Source of the DNA: Basidiobolus meristosporus CBS 931.73
Taxonomy: Eukaryota > Basidiobolomycota > Basidiobolomycetes > Basidiobolales > Basidiobolaceae
DNA: 64,000 bases
NCBI GenBank assembly: GCA_002104905.1
Contig: MCFE01000127.1
Span: forward strand, 96,185 to 160,184
Reading direction: 5' to 3'
In this document: positions 56,296 through 63,432 of the stretch, one piece after another
Layout of the letters: each line of letters begins with the position of its first letter
How positions within the stretch are numbered: the first letter of the stretch is position 1
Notes under the pieces: model-generated
Seen by the model: only the letters and a program-made list of their open reading frames with translations
What the model was told of the DNA's origin: nothing
Databases searched by the model: none
Translations under genes and position numbers: made by a program

Positions 56296-56299
56296 TTAG
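55904..56299 (+). CDS. Truncated gag-like protein whose stop codon comes from a telomere repeat
   Basis: The frame starts at ATG 55904 and gives 131 residues. The N-terminus is a charged coiled coil (MLEEARRNQEELTEQLENIM), like the start of many gag proteins, followed by a Ser/Pro-rich stretch. The natural frame is broken at base 56295: the stop TAG (56297-56299) is part of the TTAGGG unit at 56296-56301. No zinc knuckle or protease remains. Confidence 0.65.
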   Translation: MSSAASNPNLSMLEEARRNQEELTEQLENIMLERNTMMIEHSKLAKTRSDNHRRDELLEVISGYQDEIGIIKEALEIIAIVIDSIENPPSLALHQSPRSHAFESSRSTSPSRPAPVVVPRSLPVYAEGTNA

Positions 56300-56307
56300 G
56301 GTTAGGG
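56296..56307 (+). repeat. Internal telomere repeats between the LTR element and A2
   Basis: Two exact TTAGGG units follow the broken gag gene directly. They mark a former chromosome end that was healed with telomere repeats before A2 was added. Confidence 0.9.
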
Positions 56308-56317
56308 GGGGAGACAG

Positions 56318-56331
56318 TCACCAACAGGTGA
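56318..56331 (-). promoter_or_regulatory. 3'-terminal hairpin of A2
   Basis: TCACC-AACA-GGTGA: a 5-bp stem with a 4-nt loop, some 10 nt from the element's 3' border. The stem is the same in A1, A3, the B copies and fragment C1, while the loop varies. It probably marks the RNA tail for the reverse transcriptase. Confidence 0.65.
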
Positions 56332-56365
56332 AATCTTTATTTCAGCTGAAACAAAGAAGCCAGCG

Positions 56366-59134
56366 CTACTGTTGTAGCTTTGATACAAGAGTGTGTAGCT
56401 GAGGGGAATTTGTAGGTAAGTTAATAAGAAGTGATGATAGTTCTTCAGTGCTCAAGACACTGTTCAGTGGGAAGGGGGGTAGCAAGAGAGGTAAGAATGA
56501 CTTGTGAACAACATTAATGAGGGGAATGTGATAAGGATTGATATTCATCATAAAGGGAGTGTGCTGCCGCAGATATTGCTGCCAAAGGTCTGTCAAGTAC
56601 TTCAGGTAGGCCAGCTTGGGTTTTTCTGACTGCAGAATATAGTGAGCAAACTTCTTGACTTCAGGATCTCCAAGTATAGTTCTCCAGCAGGAGTCAGGTG
56701 TTGTGTGGTGTGTTCTTTTCCAGGCCTTAATCAGTGGGTTGTTGCAGTTGTGAAGTCTGAGGTATAATCTGGTTCTAAGGTAGAGAAGTCTGATCTTATA
56801 GGGCATAAACCCAAAAGCACCAAGAATAGCATGTCTGTAGGGGCATTCAGGCAAATGAGGCACCAAGGAGGTAATGCACCATACTGCAAACTTGTCAAGC
56901 TTAGTGCAGTCTCTAGAAGTAAGAGAGAGAAGTGGTAAGCCAAATTCCAGGACAGGGAAGACAAACTGCTTGAGTAGAAGGAGGCAGCTGGGAGCTGAAG
57001 TTGTAGGAGGAGTAACAGCCAGTAGCTTTTGGAGTGCCTGTCTTGCCAGGATAATTCTCTTCTTCAGGTGTGCTCCAGAGTCTAGTCCAGTAGGAAGGAA
57101 AGGAAAGCCAAGATATGTAGCAGAAACCTGAGCAGGTAGAGTGGAGTTCTCCAAGTTGATGGGAGAGCCCAAAGGTACTGTCTTTGCAATGGAAAGCTGG
57201 AGATTATTCTTCTGCAGATACTGGTGGATGGTCTGGGAGTCTTGTTGCACATTGGAGGAGGATATTCTGATGTCATCAGCAAAGAGAGTAACCAGGCAGT
57301 CAGCTGAGAGTCTTGGGAAATCATTCAGAAAGATGGCAAACAGTATAGGACCAAGCACAGAGCCTTGAACCACTCCATTAGGAACTGGGAACACAGCTGA
57401 TTGCTCACTTAGGTGCAGAATTCTTGCTTGTGGATCCAGAAACAGAGACCTGACAAGGAGGGTGAGAGAGGTACTGGAGAAGCATTGCAACTTGGACCAA
57501 AGCAGATTTCTGTCAACTGAATCAAAGGCCTTAGTAATATCAAACAGAACAGAGGGATACTTGCACTGGAGAGAGTGATCTTGGCTAAGTATGACTGCAT
57601 ATTCCAAGGAGAGGCCAGGAACAAAGCCAAACTGTGCAGGATGAAACTTGGGAGAGTCAGAGTAGAGCTCCTGAGCAAGCAGAAGCTCAAACACCTTTCT
57701 GCAGGTGGGCAGCAGAGATATTGGCCTGTAGGAGCTAGGATCCAGGTGCTTTCCTTTACCCTTGTACAGTGGCAGAACATTTGCAAAGGACCATTCCTCA
57801 GGAGTAGAAAGCTGGGCTGAGCATTGCTGAAACAGTGGAAGCAGAAGTGCAGACATGGCCTTGGTACTAGTCTTCAGAAGCTCATAGGATATTGTGTCCA
57901 CACCTGGAGCAGTAGAGTTGGGAAGCCTCTTGAGCACATTATGGATTCTCCTTTGATCAAGTGCAAGTGGGATGGGCAGAGTCTTGAAGTCAGGATGAAA
58001 GCCAGGAGTTGAGTACTGCTTTGTAGAGAAGAAGATGTTAGCCAGCTGTTCTGTTGAAGGTAACTTCCTGGAAGAGGGCCTCATTGCCCTGTAGAGTCTT
58101 GATACTGTTCTTGTTATAGAGTTGGAAGATTGCAGAGGCAAGGAACTCATAATATGATCCCAGAGCTGAGTATGCAGAGTGTGGTGAATTGCCTTGGAGT
58201 GGTGTATTGCTGTCAGGAGGAGTTTCTCTGTTTTTGGGTTAGGGAAGCTCAGGTAGCTTTGTTGCAGGGCTGAAACAATGGATTCCCATTTTCTTGAGGT
58301 AACAGCAGTAGTCTTGCATGGCAGTGAGAGGGAGGCAGACACCAGAATCAGATGCTTCACAAAGAGCCAGGCAAAGTTGAGATCATCTGGCAGAGAAAGT
58401 AGCAAACTGGCAAGCTTCAAGTAGTTCCCAAAGTCTTTCTTCTGATTCTTGGTAGCTTTGTGGGTGAGCACAGTAAGTTTTGGCAGCTTCTTCTTCACAA
58501 CTGGTTGCATAGAAAGGGACCAGGCTGGGTGGTCAGAGGCTCTCAAGGATCCTAGCTCAGCTCCAGAGAATTGCTTAACTTCATTCACAAAGTAGAGGGC
58601 AGCAGCAGAAGGGCAGATCCAGTCAACACATCTTTTCTCAGATTGAGCACCTAGTGCTAGCAGGTGGCTTTCTCTCAGGAAGTTCAGTAGGAATGTAGAC
58701 CTTGGCTTCATTCTTGCAGTCAGAGTAGTCTTGTTCTCAGGATGGGGAATGTTGAGATCTCCAAGCAAGATAACAGGTGTTGATATAGATTGTTGGTATT
58801 GCTGAACCTTCTGGCATATAACTTGCACTTCCTGAAGGGCTAGACTTGGAGGCAGATAGCAGAGCACCAGACTGATAGTTGGCAACTGGAGAGCAGCACA
58901 GTAAGGGGAGTAAAGAGGAACACAGAGCTGAGGAGTATTGATGGTAGAAGAGATGAAGCAGATAGAGGAGGTATTCTTTGTTCTAGGAGTAGAAAAGCAA
59001 TATAGATTAGTCAAAAGTATAGAGGGTAGCTGGACATCAATCAAACACAGGAGGGAAAATCTTGAAAGAAGTCTCTCTAGAGTTGGTCTTGATGGCTGTA
59101 TGCTGTTGCAGTTAAGCAACAGAACTTCAGGTAG
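56366..59134 (-). CDS. ORF2 of A2: endonuclease-like plus reverse transcriptase protein
   Basis: About 922 residues if counted from the codon after the ORF1 UGA stop. Numbering from the first TTG codon (59119): an APE-type endonuclease region (LNCNS at 2-6, CYLPPS at 87-92, GDLN at 120-123, CVDW at 164-167, SDH at 195-197), then the reverse transcriptase (LYKGKGKHLDPSSYRPISLL near 451-470, FDITKAFDSVDR near 526-537, GVVQGSVLGPILF near 582-594, FADD at 613-616), then a long C-terminal region without a visible zinc knuckle. The catalytic Glu expected in the LLLQE motif is not seen (LIDVQLP). No AUG occurs until residue 137, so ORF2 is probably made by readthrough from ORF1. Family placement within LINE clades (Tad/CR1/Jockey-like) is open. 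Confidence 0.92.
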   Translation of the reverse strand, partial: LPEVLLLNCNSIQPSRPTLERLLSRFSLLCLIDVQLPSILLTNLYCFSTPRTKNTSSICFISSTINTPQLCVPLYSPYCAALQLPTISLVLCYLPPSLALQEVQVICQKVQQYQQSISTPVILLGDLNIPHPENKTTLTARMKPRSTFLLNFLRESHLLALGAQSEKRCVDWICPSAAALYFVNEVKQFSGAELGSLRASDHPAWSLSMQPVVKKKLPKLTVLTHKATKNQKKDFGNYLKLASLLLSLPDDLNFAWLFVKHLILVSASLSLPCKTTAVTSRKWESIVSALQQSYLSFPNPKTEKLLLTAIHHSKAIHHTLHTQLWDHIMSSLPLQSSNSITRTVSRLYRAMRPSSRKLPSTEQLANIFFSTKQYSTPGFHPDFKTLPIPLALDQRRIHNVLKRLPNSTAPGVDTISYELLKTSTKAMSALLLPLFQQCSAQLSTPEEWSFANVLPLYKGKGKHLDPSSYRPISLLPTCRKVFELLLAQELYSDSPKFHPAQFGFVPGLSLEYAVILSQDHSLQCKYPSVLFDITKAFDSVDRNLLWSKLQCFSSTSLTLLVRSLFLDPQARILHLSEQSAVFPVPNGVVQGSVLGPILFAIFLNDFPRLSADCLVTLFADDIRISSSNVQQDSQTIHQYLQKNNLQLSIAKTVPLGSPINLENSTLPAQVSATYLGFPFLPTGLDSGAHLKKRIILARQALQKLLAVTPPTTSAPSCLLLLKQFVFPVLEFGLPLLSLTSRDCTKLDKFAVWCITSLVPHLPECPYRHAILGAFGFMPYKIRLLYLRTRLYLRLHNCNNPLIKAWKRTHHTTPDSCWRTILGDPEVKKFAHYILQSEKPKLAYLKYLTDLWQQYLRQHTPFMMNINPYHIPLINVVHKSFLPLLLPPFPLNSVLSTEELSSLLINLPTNSPQLHTLVSKLQQ

Positions 59135-59509
59135 TCAGGCAGAGGTTGTAGCTTCTTCAGAGGCAGCATTAACAATGTGACCTGCAGAGTCCCAGAGCTC
59201 TTCAAATGGTGCATCACTTAAGTCAGCAAGGAGGGAAATGGCATGATTCTTGAGGAAGTATGCCACATCATAGGAGGGGGCTTGTCTCTTGATGGCAGCA
59301 AAGAAAGACAGAATGGCAACATGGGCTGGAGGCTTGTTGAACAGTAGAGAGTCAGAGGATTCAGATTCTTCAGGCACTATCTTGAAGTCAGTTTTCAGCC
59401 AGTTAAGGTTCTTCTCCACAAAGGCAACAAATGGGTCAGCAATGTTTTGGTCTAGGATAACCTCCAGAATCTTCCTTTTCTCCAGGCAGGTTGACAATTC
59501 TTGAGAGCT
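59135..59509 (-). pseudogene. ORF1 C-terminal part of A2, with frame damage
   Basis: Ends with ATTSA and the UGA at 59135-59137. It is homologous to the end of the B-family ORF1 protein (EVILDQNIADPF against EVVLDKSIAKEF; VAYFLKNHAISLL against VTHFLKDYYISQA). Compared with A3, this copy lacks one C in the CTTCCTTTTC run near 59471 and one C near 59487, shifting the frame at its 5' end. The N-terminal part is missing by truncation. Confidence 0.8.
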
Positions 59510-59512
59510 GGG

Positions 59513-59524
59513 TTAGGGTTAGGG
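59513..59524 (+). repeat. Internal telomere repeats between A2 and B3
   Basis: Two TTAGGG units, preceded by GGG, separate the truncated 5' end of A2 from the 3' end of B3. Confidence 0.9.
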
Positions 59525-59647
59525 GAGGGAAAGTCACCAAGGTAGGTGAAATCTTTATTTGATTGCAGACAAGTCTAACTACAAATAAAGAAGCCAGCTG
59601 GGAATAGAAGATTCCCAAAGTAAACACTAAGTTGAATATGAATAAAT

Positions 59648-60376
59648 CTAAGCTAAAGTTAAGGCAGTATCCCAGAGTACACTGGAGTTCAGGTTCATGG
59701 GGGAGTGAAGTAGATAAGCTTGAGAGATATAATAATCTTTGAGGAAGTGGGTAACAGCAGGTGAAGGGGAGTTTTTGATAAGTGAAGTGAATCTTGAGAG
59801 CAGAGATTCCTCTAATGAGAAGGTCTTGTAAACTGGAGAATCAGGAAACTCTTTAAAGGCATGGTCAGTAGGTTCCCAGTAAAACTTGTCAGAGACATTT
59901 TGAGAGAACTCTTTAGCAATACTTTTGTCAAGTACTACCTCCAGAGTGTGATTGTTGATATATCTCATGTTAACAATCTTGGATAAATTGTAACCTTGTT
60001 GCTTGAGATACATCCTATGCTCAGATATAGGAATGAACTCCACATTGGCAAAGTAGCAGACAGCCCAGTCAGTAGCAGGAGGCAAATCAGAAGTAGCAGG
60101 AAACTTTCTTTTAGTCTTGGGAGGAGCAGCAGGATGTCTTGAGGAAGCAGGAACAGGCTTTTTGACAGCTTCAGAGTAGGAAGAGTGAGCAGGAGCAGAT
60201 GATTCTTGGGGAGTCTTGTTGACAGGAACAGCTGGCAGAGAGACAATAGATTCTTGCAGTTCAGAGAAGGCAGAAAACAGCTTTTGAACTTGTTTCTTGA
60301 GTAAAGCATTTTCAGCTTCAACAAGTGCAAGCCTTTCCTCAAGAAAGGAAATCTGAAGGGAATGGAGTGAAGGCAT
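59648..60376 (-). CDS. ORF1 (gag-like RNA-binding) protein of B3
   Basis: From the ATG at 60376 the frame gives 242 residues; it stays open further upstream without an ATG. The N-terminus is a leucine-heptad coiled coil (SFLEERLALVEAENALLKKQ), then a Ser/Pro-rich linker with PPKTKRKFPATS basic residues. A C-terminal domain of about 120 residues follows (WAVCYFANVEFIPISEHRMY, NLSKIVNMRYINNHTLEVVL, ending LWDTALTLA). The coiled coil plus globular nucleic-acid-binding layout matches LINE ORF1 proteins, which trimerise and chaperone the RNA. An RRM-like fold for the C-terminal domain is a guess. The domain is homologous to the ORF1 end kept in A2 and A3. Confidence 0.82.
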   Translation of the reverse strand: MPSLHSLQISFLEERLALVEAENALLKKQVQKLFSAFSELQESIVSLPAVPVNKTPQESSAPAHSSYSEAVKKPVPASSRHPAAPPKTKRKFPATSDLPPATDWAVCYFANVEFIPISEHRMYLKQQGYNLSKIVNMRYINNHTLEVVLDKSIAKEFSQNVSDKFYWEPTDHAFKEFPDSPVYKTFSLEESLLSRFTSLIKNSPSPAVTHFLKDYYISQAYLLHSPMNLNSSVLWDTALTLA

Positions 60377-60469
60377 AAGAAATAAGAAGAAGAGGGTAAG
60401 ATGGGGTGGGTGGGAGGGAAAATTAGCAGGGAGAAGAGAAGGAAGGAGCAAAAATTCCAGAAGTCAGAA

Positions 60470-60475
60470 TTTATA
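60470..60475 (-). promoter_or_regulatory. TATA-like box in the B3 leader
   Basis: CTATAAATT on the minus strand, about 95 nt upstream of the ORF1 ATG. It could drive element transcription from near the 5' end. Assignment is by sequence only. Confidence 0.35.
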
Positions 60476-60530
60476 GATGGATGGACAAGGGTAGATGGAT
60501 GGATTATTCCTGGGTTAGGAAAATTAGCAG

Positions 60531-60542
60531 TAGGGTTAGGGG
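60531..60542 (+). repeat. Internal telomere repeats between B3 and fragment C1
   Basis: TAGGGTTAGGGG: one full TTAGGG unit and a partial one, between the 5' side of B3 and the short fragment C1. Confidence 0.8.
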
Positions 60543-60597
60543 AGGAAAGTCACCAAGTGGTGAAATCTTTATTTACTTATGACAAGTATCTAAAGAA
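60543..60597 (-). mobile_element. Very short element fragment C1 (3' tail only, about 55 bp)
   Basis: AGGAAAG, hairpin TCACC-AAGT-GGTGA (60550-60563), AAATCTTTATTT, then GACAAGTATCTAAAGAA and a new telomere repeat. The end resembles the B tail (GACAAGTCTAAC), but the hairpin loop differs from both A and B, so it is a B-related variant. It was cut after about 55 nt, an extreme 5' truncation. Confidence 0.75.
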
Positions 60598-60600
60598 GGG

Positions 60601-60606
60601 TTAGGG
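60601..60606 (+). repeat. Internal telomere repeat between C1 and A3
   Basis: One TTAGGG unit preceded by GGG joins C1 to the tail of A3. Confidence 0.85.
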
Positions 60607-60615
60607 GGGAGACAG

Positions 60616-60629
60616 TCACCAACAGGTGA
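60616..60629 (-). promoter_or_regulatory. 3'-terminal hairpin of A3
   Basis: TCACC-AACA-GGTGA, identical in A1, A2 and A3, placed between the AATAAA signal and the C-run that meets the telomere unit. Confidence 0.65.
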
Positions 60630-60663
60630 AATCTTTATTTCAGTTGAAACAAAGAAGCCAGCG

Positions 60664-63432
60664 CTACTGTTGTAGCTTTGATACAAGAGTGTGTAGCTGA
60701 GGGGAATTTGTAGGTAAGTTAATAAGAAGTGATGATAGTTCTTCAGTGCTCAAGACACTGTTCAGTGGGAAGGGGGGTAGCAAGAGAGGTAAGAATGACT
60801 TGTGAACAACATTAATGAGGGGAATGTGATAAGGATTGATATTCATCATAAAGGGAGTGTGCTGCTGCAGATATTGCTGCCAAAGGTCTGTCAAGTACTT
60901 CAGGTAGGCCAGCTTGGGTTTTTCTGACTGCAGAATAAATTCTGCAAACTTCTTGACTTCAGGATCTCCAAGTATAGTTCTCCAGCAGGAGCCAGGTGTT
61001 GTGTGGTGTGTTCTCTTCCAGGCCTTAATCAGTGGGTTGTTGCAGTGGTGAAGTCTGAGATATAATCTGGTTCTAAGGTAGAGAAGTCTGATCTTATAGG
61101 GCATAAACCCAAAAGCACCAAGAATAGCATGTCTGTAGGGGCATTCTGGCAAATGAGGCACCAAGGAGGTAATGCACCATACTGCAAACTTGTCAAGCTT
61201 AGTGCAGTCTCTAGAAGTAAGAGAGAGAAGTGGTAAGCCAAATTCCAGTACAGGGAAGACAAACTGCTTGAGTAGAAGAAGGCAGCTGGGAGCTGAAGTT
61301 GTAGGAGGAGTAACAGCCAGTAGCTTGTGGAGTGCCTGTCTTGCCAGGATAATTCTCTTCTTCAGGTGTGCTCCAGAGTCTAGTCCAGTAGGAAGGAAAG
61401 GAAAGCCAAGATATGTAGCAGAAACCTGAGCAGGTAGAGTGGAGTTCTCTAAGGTGATGGGAGAGCCCAAAGGTACTGTCTTTGCAATGGAAAGCTGGAG
61501 ATTATTCTTCTGCAGATACTGGTGGATGGTCTGGGAGTCTTGTTGCACATTGGAGGAGGATATTCTGATGTCATCAGCAAAGAGAGTAACCAGGCAGTCA
61601 GCTGAGAGTCTTGGGAAATCATTCAGGAAGATGGCAAACAGTATAGGACCAAGCACAGAGCCTTGAACCACTCCATTAGGAACTGAGAACACAGCTGATT
61701 GCTCACTTGGGTGCAGAATTCTTGCTTGTGGATCCAGAAACAGAGACCTGACAAGGAGGGTGAGAGAGGTACTGGAGAAGCATTGCAACTTGGACCAAAG
61801 CAGATTTCTGTCAACTGAATCAAAGGCCTTAGTAATATCAAACAGAACTGAGGGATACTTGCACTGGAGAGAGTGATCTTGGCTAAGTATGACTGCATAT
61901 TCCAAGGAGAGGCCAGGAACAAAGCCAAACTGTGCAGGATGAAACTTGAGGGAGTCAGAGTAGAGCTCCTGAGCAAGCAGAAGCTCAAACACCTTTCTGC
62001 AGGTGGGCAGCAGAGATATTGGCCTGTAGGAGCTAGGATCCAGGTGCTTTCCTTTACCCTTGTACAGTGGCAGAACATTTGCAAAGGACCATTCCTCAGG
62101 AGTAGAAAGCTGGGCTGAGCATTGCTGAAACAGTGGAAGCAGAAGTGCAGACATGGCCTTGGTACTAGTCTTCAGAAGCTCATAGGAGATTGTGTCCACA
62201 CCTGGAGCAGTAGAGTTGGGAAGCCTCTTGAGCACATTATGGATTCTCCTTTGATCAAGTGCAAGTGGGATGGGCAGAGTCTGGAAGTCAGGATGAAAGC
62301 CAGGAGTTGAGTACTGCTTTGTAGAGAAGAAGATGTTAGCCAGCTGTTCTGTTGAAGGTAACTTCCTGGAAGAGGGCCTCATTGCCCTGTAGAGTCTTGA
62401 TACTGTTCTTGTTATAGAGTTGGAAGATTGCAGAGGCAAGGAACTCATAATATGATCCCAGAGCTGAGTATGCAGAGTGTGGTGAATTGCCTTGGAGTGG
62501 TGTATTGCTGTCAGGAGGAGTTTCTCTGTTTTTGGGTTAGGGAAACTCAGGTAGCTTTGTTGCAGGGCTGAAACAATGGATTCCCATTTTCTTGAGGTAA
62601 CAGCAGTAGTCTTGCATGGCAGTGAGAGGGAGGCAGACACCAGAATCAGATGCTTCACAAAGAGCCAGGCATAGTTGAGATCATCTGGCAGAGAAAGTAG
62701 CAAACTGGCAAGCTTCAAGTAGTTCCCAAAGTCTTTCTTCTGATTCTTGGTAGCTTTGTGGGTGAGCACAGTAAGTTTTGGCAGCTTCTTCTTCACAACT
62801 GGTTGCATAGAAAGGGACCAGGCTGGGTGGTCAGAGGCTCTCAAGGATCCTAGCTCAGCTCCAGAGAATTGCTTAACTTCATCCACAAAGTAGAGGGCAG
62901 CAGCAGAAGGGCAGATCCAGTTAACACATCTTTTCTCAGATTGAGCACCTAGTGCTAGCAGATGGCTTTCTCTCAGGAAGTTCAGTAGGAATGTAGACCT
63001 TGGCTTCATTCTTGCAGTCAGAGTAGTCTTGTTCTCAGGATGGGGAATGTTGAGATCTCCAAGCAAGATAATAGGTGTTGATATAGATTGCTGGTATTGC
63101 TGAACTTTCTGGCATATAACTTGCACTTCCTGAAGGGCAAGACTTGGAGGCAGATAGCAGAGCACCAGACTGATAGTTGGCAACTGGAGAGCAGCACAGT
63201 AAGGGGAGTAAAGAGGAACACAGAGCTGAGGAGTATTGATGGTAGAAGAGATGAAGCAGATAGAGGAGGTATTCTTTGTTCTAGGAGTAGAAAAGCAATA
63301 TAGATTAGTCAAAAGTATAGAGGGTAGCTGAACATCAATCAAACACAGGAGGGAAAATCTTGAAAGAAGTCTCTCTAGAGTTGGTCTTGATGGCTGTATG
63401 CTGTTGCAGTTAAGCAACAGAACTTCAGGTAG
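60664..63432 (-). CDS. ORF2 of A3: endonuclease-like plus reverse transcriptase protein
   Basis: Same length as in A2, with only scattered amino-acid changes and no stop or frameshift. All reverse transcriptase motifs are present, including SYRPISLL, FDITKAFDSVD, GVVQGSVLGP and FADD. In the endonuclease part GDLN and SDH are kept. The Glu of the QE motif is absent as in A2, and the motif CVDW of A2 is CVNW here, losing the Asp usually found at that site. The lack of an AUG before residue 137 and the UGA-CUA junction are the same as in A2. Intact reverse transcriptase in both copies suggests recent activity. Confidence 0.92.
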   Translation of the reverse strand, partial: LPEVLLLNCNSIQPSRPTLERLLSRFSLLCLIDVQLPSILLTNLYCFSTPRTKNTSSICFISSTINTPQLCVPLYSPYCAALQLPTISLVLCYLPPSLALQEVQVICQKVQQYQQSISTPIILLGDLNIPHPENKTTLTARMKPRSTFLLNFLRESHLLALGAQSEKRCVNWICPSAAALYFVDEVKQFSGAELGSLRASDHPAWSLSMQPVVKKKLPKLTVLTHKATKNQKKDFGNYLKLASLLLSLPDDLNYAWLFVKHLILVSASLSLPCKTTAVTSRKWESIVSALQQSYLSFPNPKTEKLLLTAIHHSKAIHHTLHTQLWDHIMSSLPLQSSNSITRTVSRLYRAMRPSSRKLPSTEQLANIFFSTKQYSTPGFHPDFQTLPIPLALDQRRIHNVLKRLPNSTAPGVDTISYELLKTSTKAMSALLLPLFQQCSAQLSTPEEWSFANVLPLYKGKGKHLDPSSYRPISLLPTCRKVFELLLAQELYSDSLKFHPAQFGFVPGLSLEYAVILSQDHSLQCKYPSVLFDITKAFDSVDRNLLWSKLQCFSSTSLTLLVRSLFLDPQARILHPSEQSAVFSVPNGVVQGSVLGPILFAIFLNDFPRLSADCLVTLFADDIRISSSNVQQDSQTIHQYLQKNNLQLSIAKTVPLGSPITLENSTLPAQVSATYLGFPFLPTGLDSGAHLKKRIILARQALHKLLAVTPPTTSAPSCLLLLKQFVFPVLEFGLPLLSLTSRDCTKLDKFAVWCITSLVPHLPECPYRHAILGAFGFMPYKIRLLYLRTRLYLRLHHCNNPLIKAWKRTHHTTPGSCWRTILGDPEVKKFAEFILQSEKPKLAYLKYLTDLWQQYLQQHTPFMMNINPYHIPLINVVHKSFLPLLLPPFPLNSVLSTEELSSLLINLPTNSPQLHTLVSKLQQ

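Larger units (their letters stand above)
56308..59510 (-). mobile_element. Family A non-LTR retrotransposon copy A2 (about 3.2 kb, 5'-truncated)
   Basis: From left to right this is the element's 3' end to 5' end: C-run tail, hairpin (56318-56331), AATAAA signal (TTTATT at 56336-56341), about 58 nt of 3' UTR, complete ORF2 and the last ~120 codons of ORF1. There is no poly(A) tract at the 3' border; the tail joins TTAGGG directly. The copy ends at GAGAGCT within ORF1 near 59510, where TTAGGG units resume. It is nearly identical to A3, so both are recent. Confidence 0.93.
59525..60530 (-). mobile_element. Family B retroelement copy B3 (about 1.0 kb, ORF1 only, apparently complete)
   Basis: Reading on the minus strand it has a leader with a TATA-like box (60470-60475), a complete ORF1 (60376-59648), a 3' UTR of about 120 nt, AATAAA, the hairpin TCACC-AAGGTA-GGTGA (59534-59549) and the short C-rich end that abuts TTAGGG. 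There is no trace of endonuclease or reverse transcriptase between the ORF1 stop (TAG) and the tail. It is therefore a gag-only element that would need reverse transcriptase from elsewhere, with family A the obvious source. The exact 5' border is uncertain because the leader contains a telomere-like GGGTTAGG at 60512-60519. Confidence 0.85.

Noticed and set aside
57141-58012. Plus-strand frames within A2 (and the equivalents in A3)
   Set aside because: They are antisense to the reverse transcriptase gene and appear in both copies only because the copies are nearly identical.
54959-60540. Simple tandem duplication of one A+B unit
   Set aside because: The copies have different truncation points, different junction repeats and an LTR element in only one unit, so they are separate additions.
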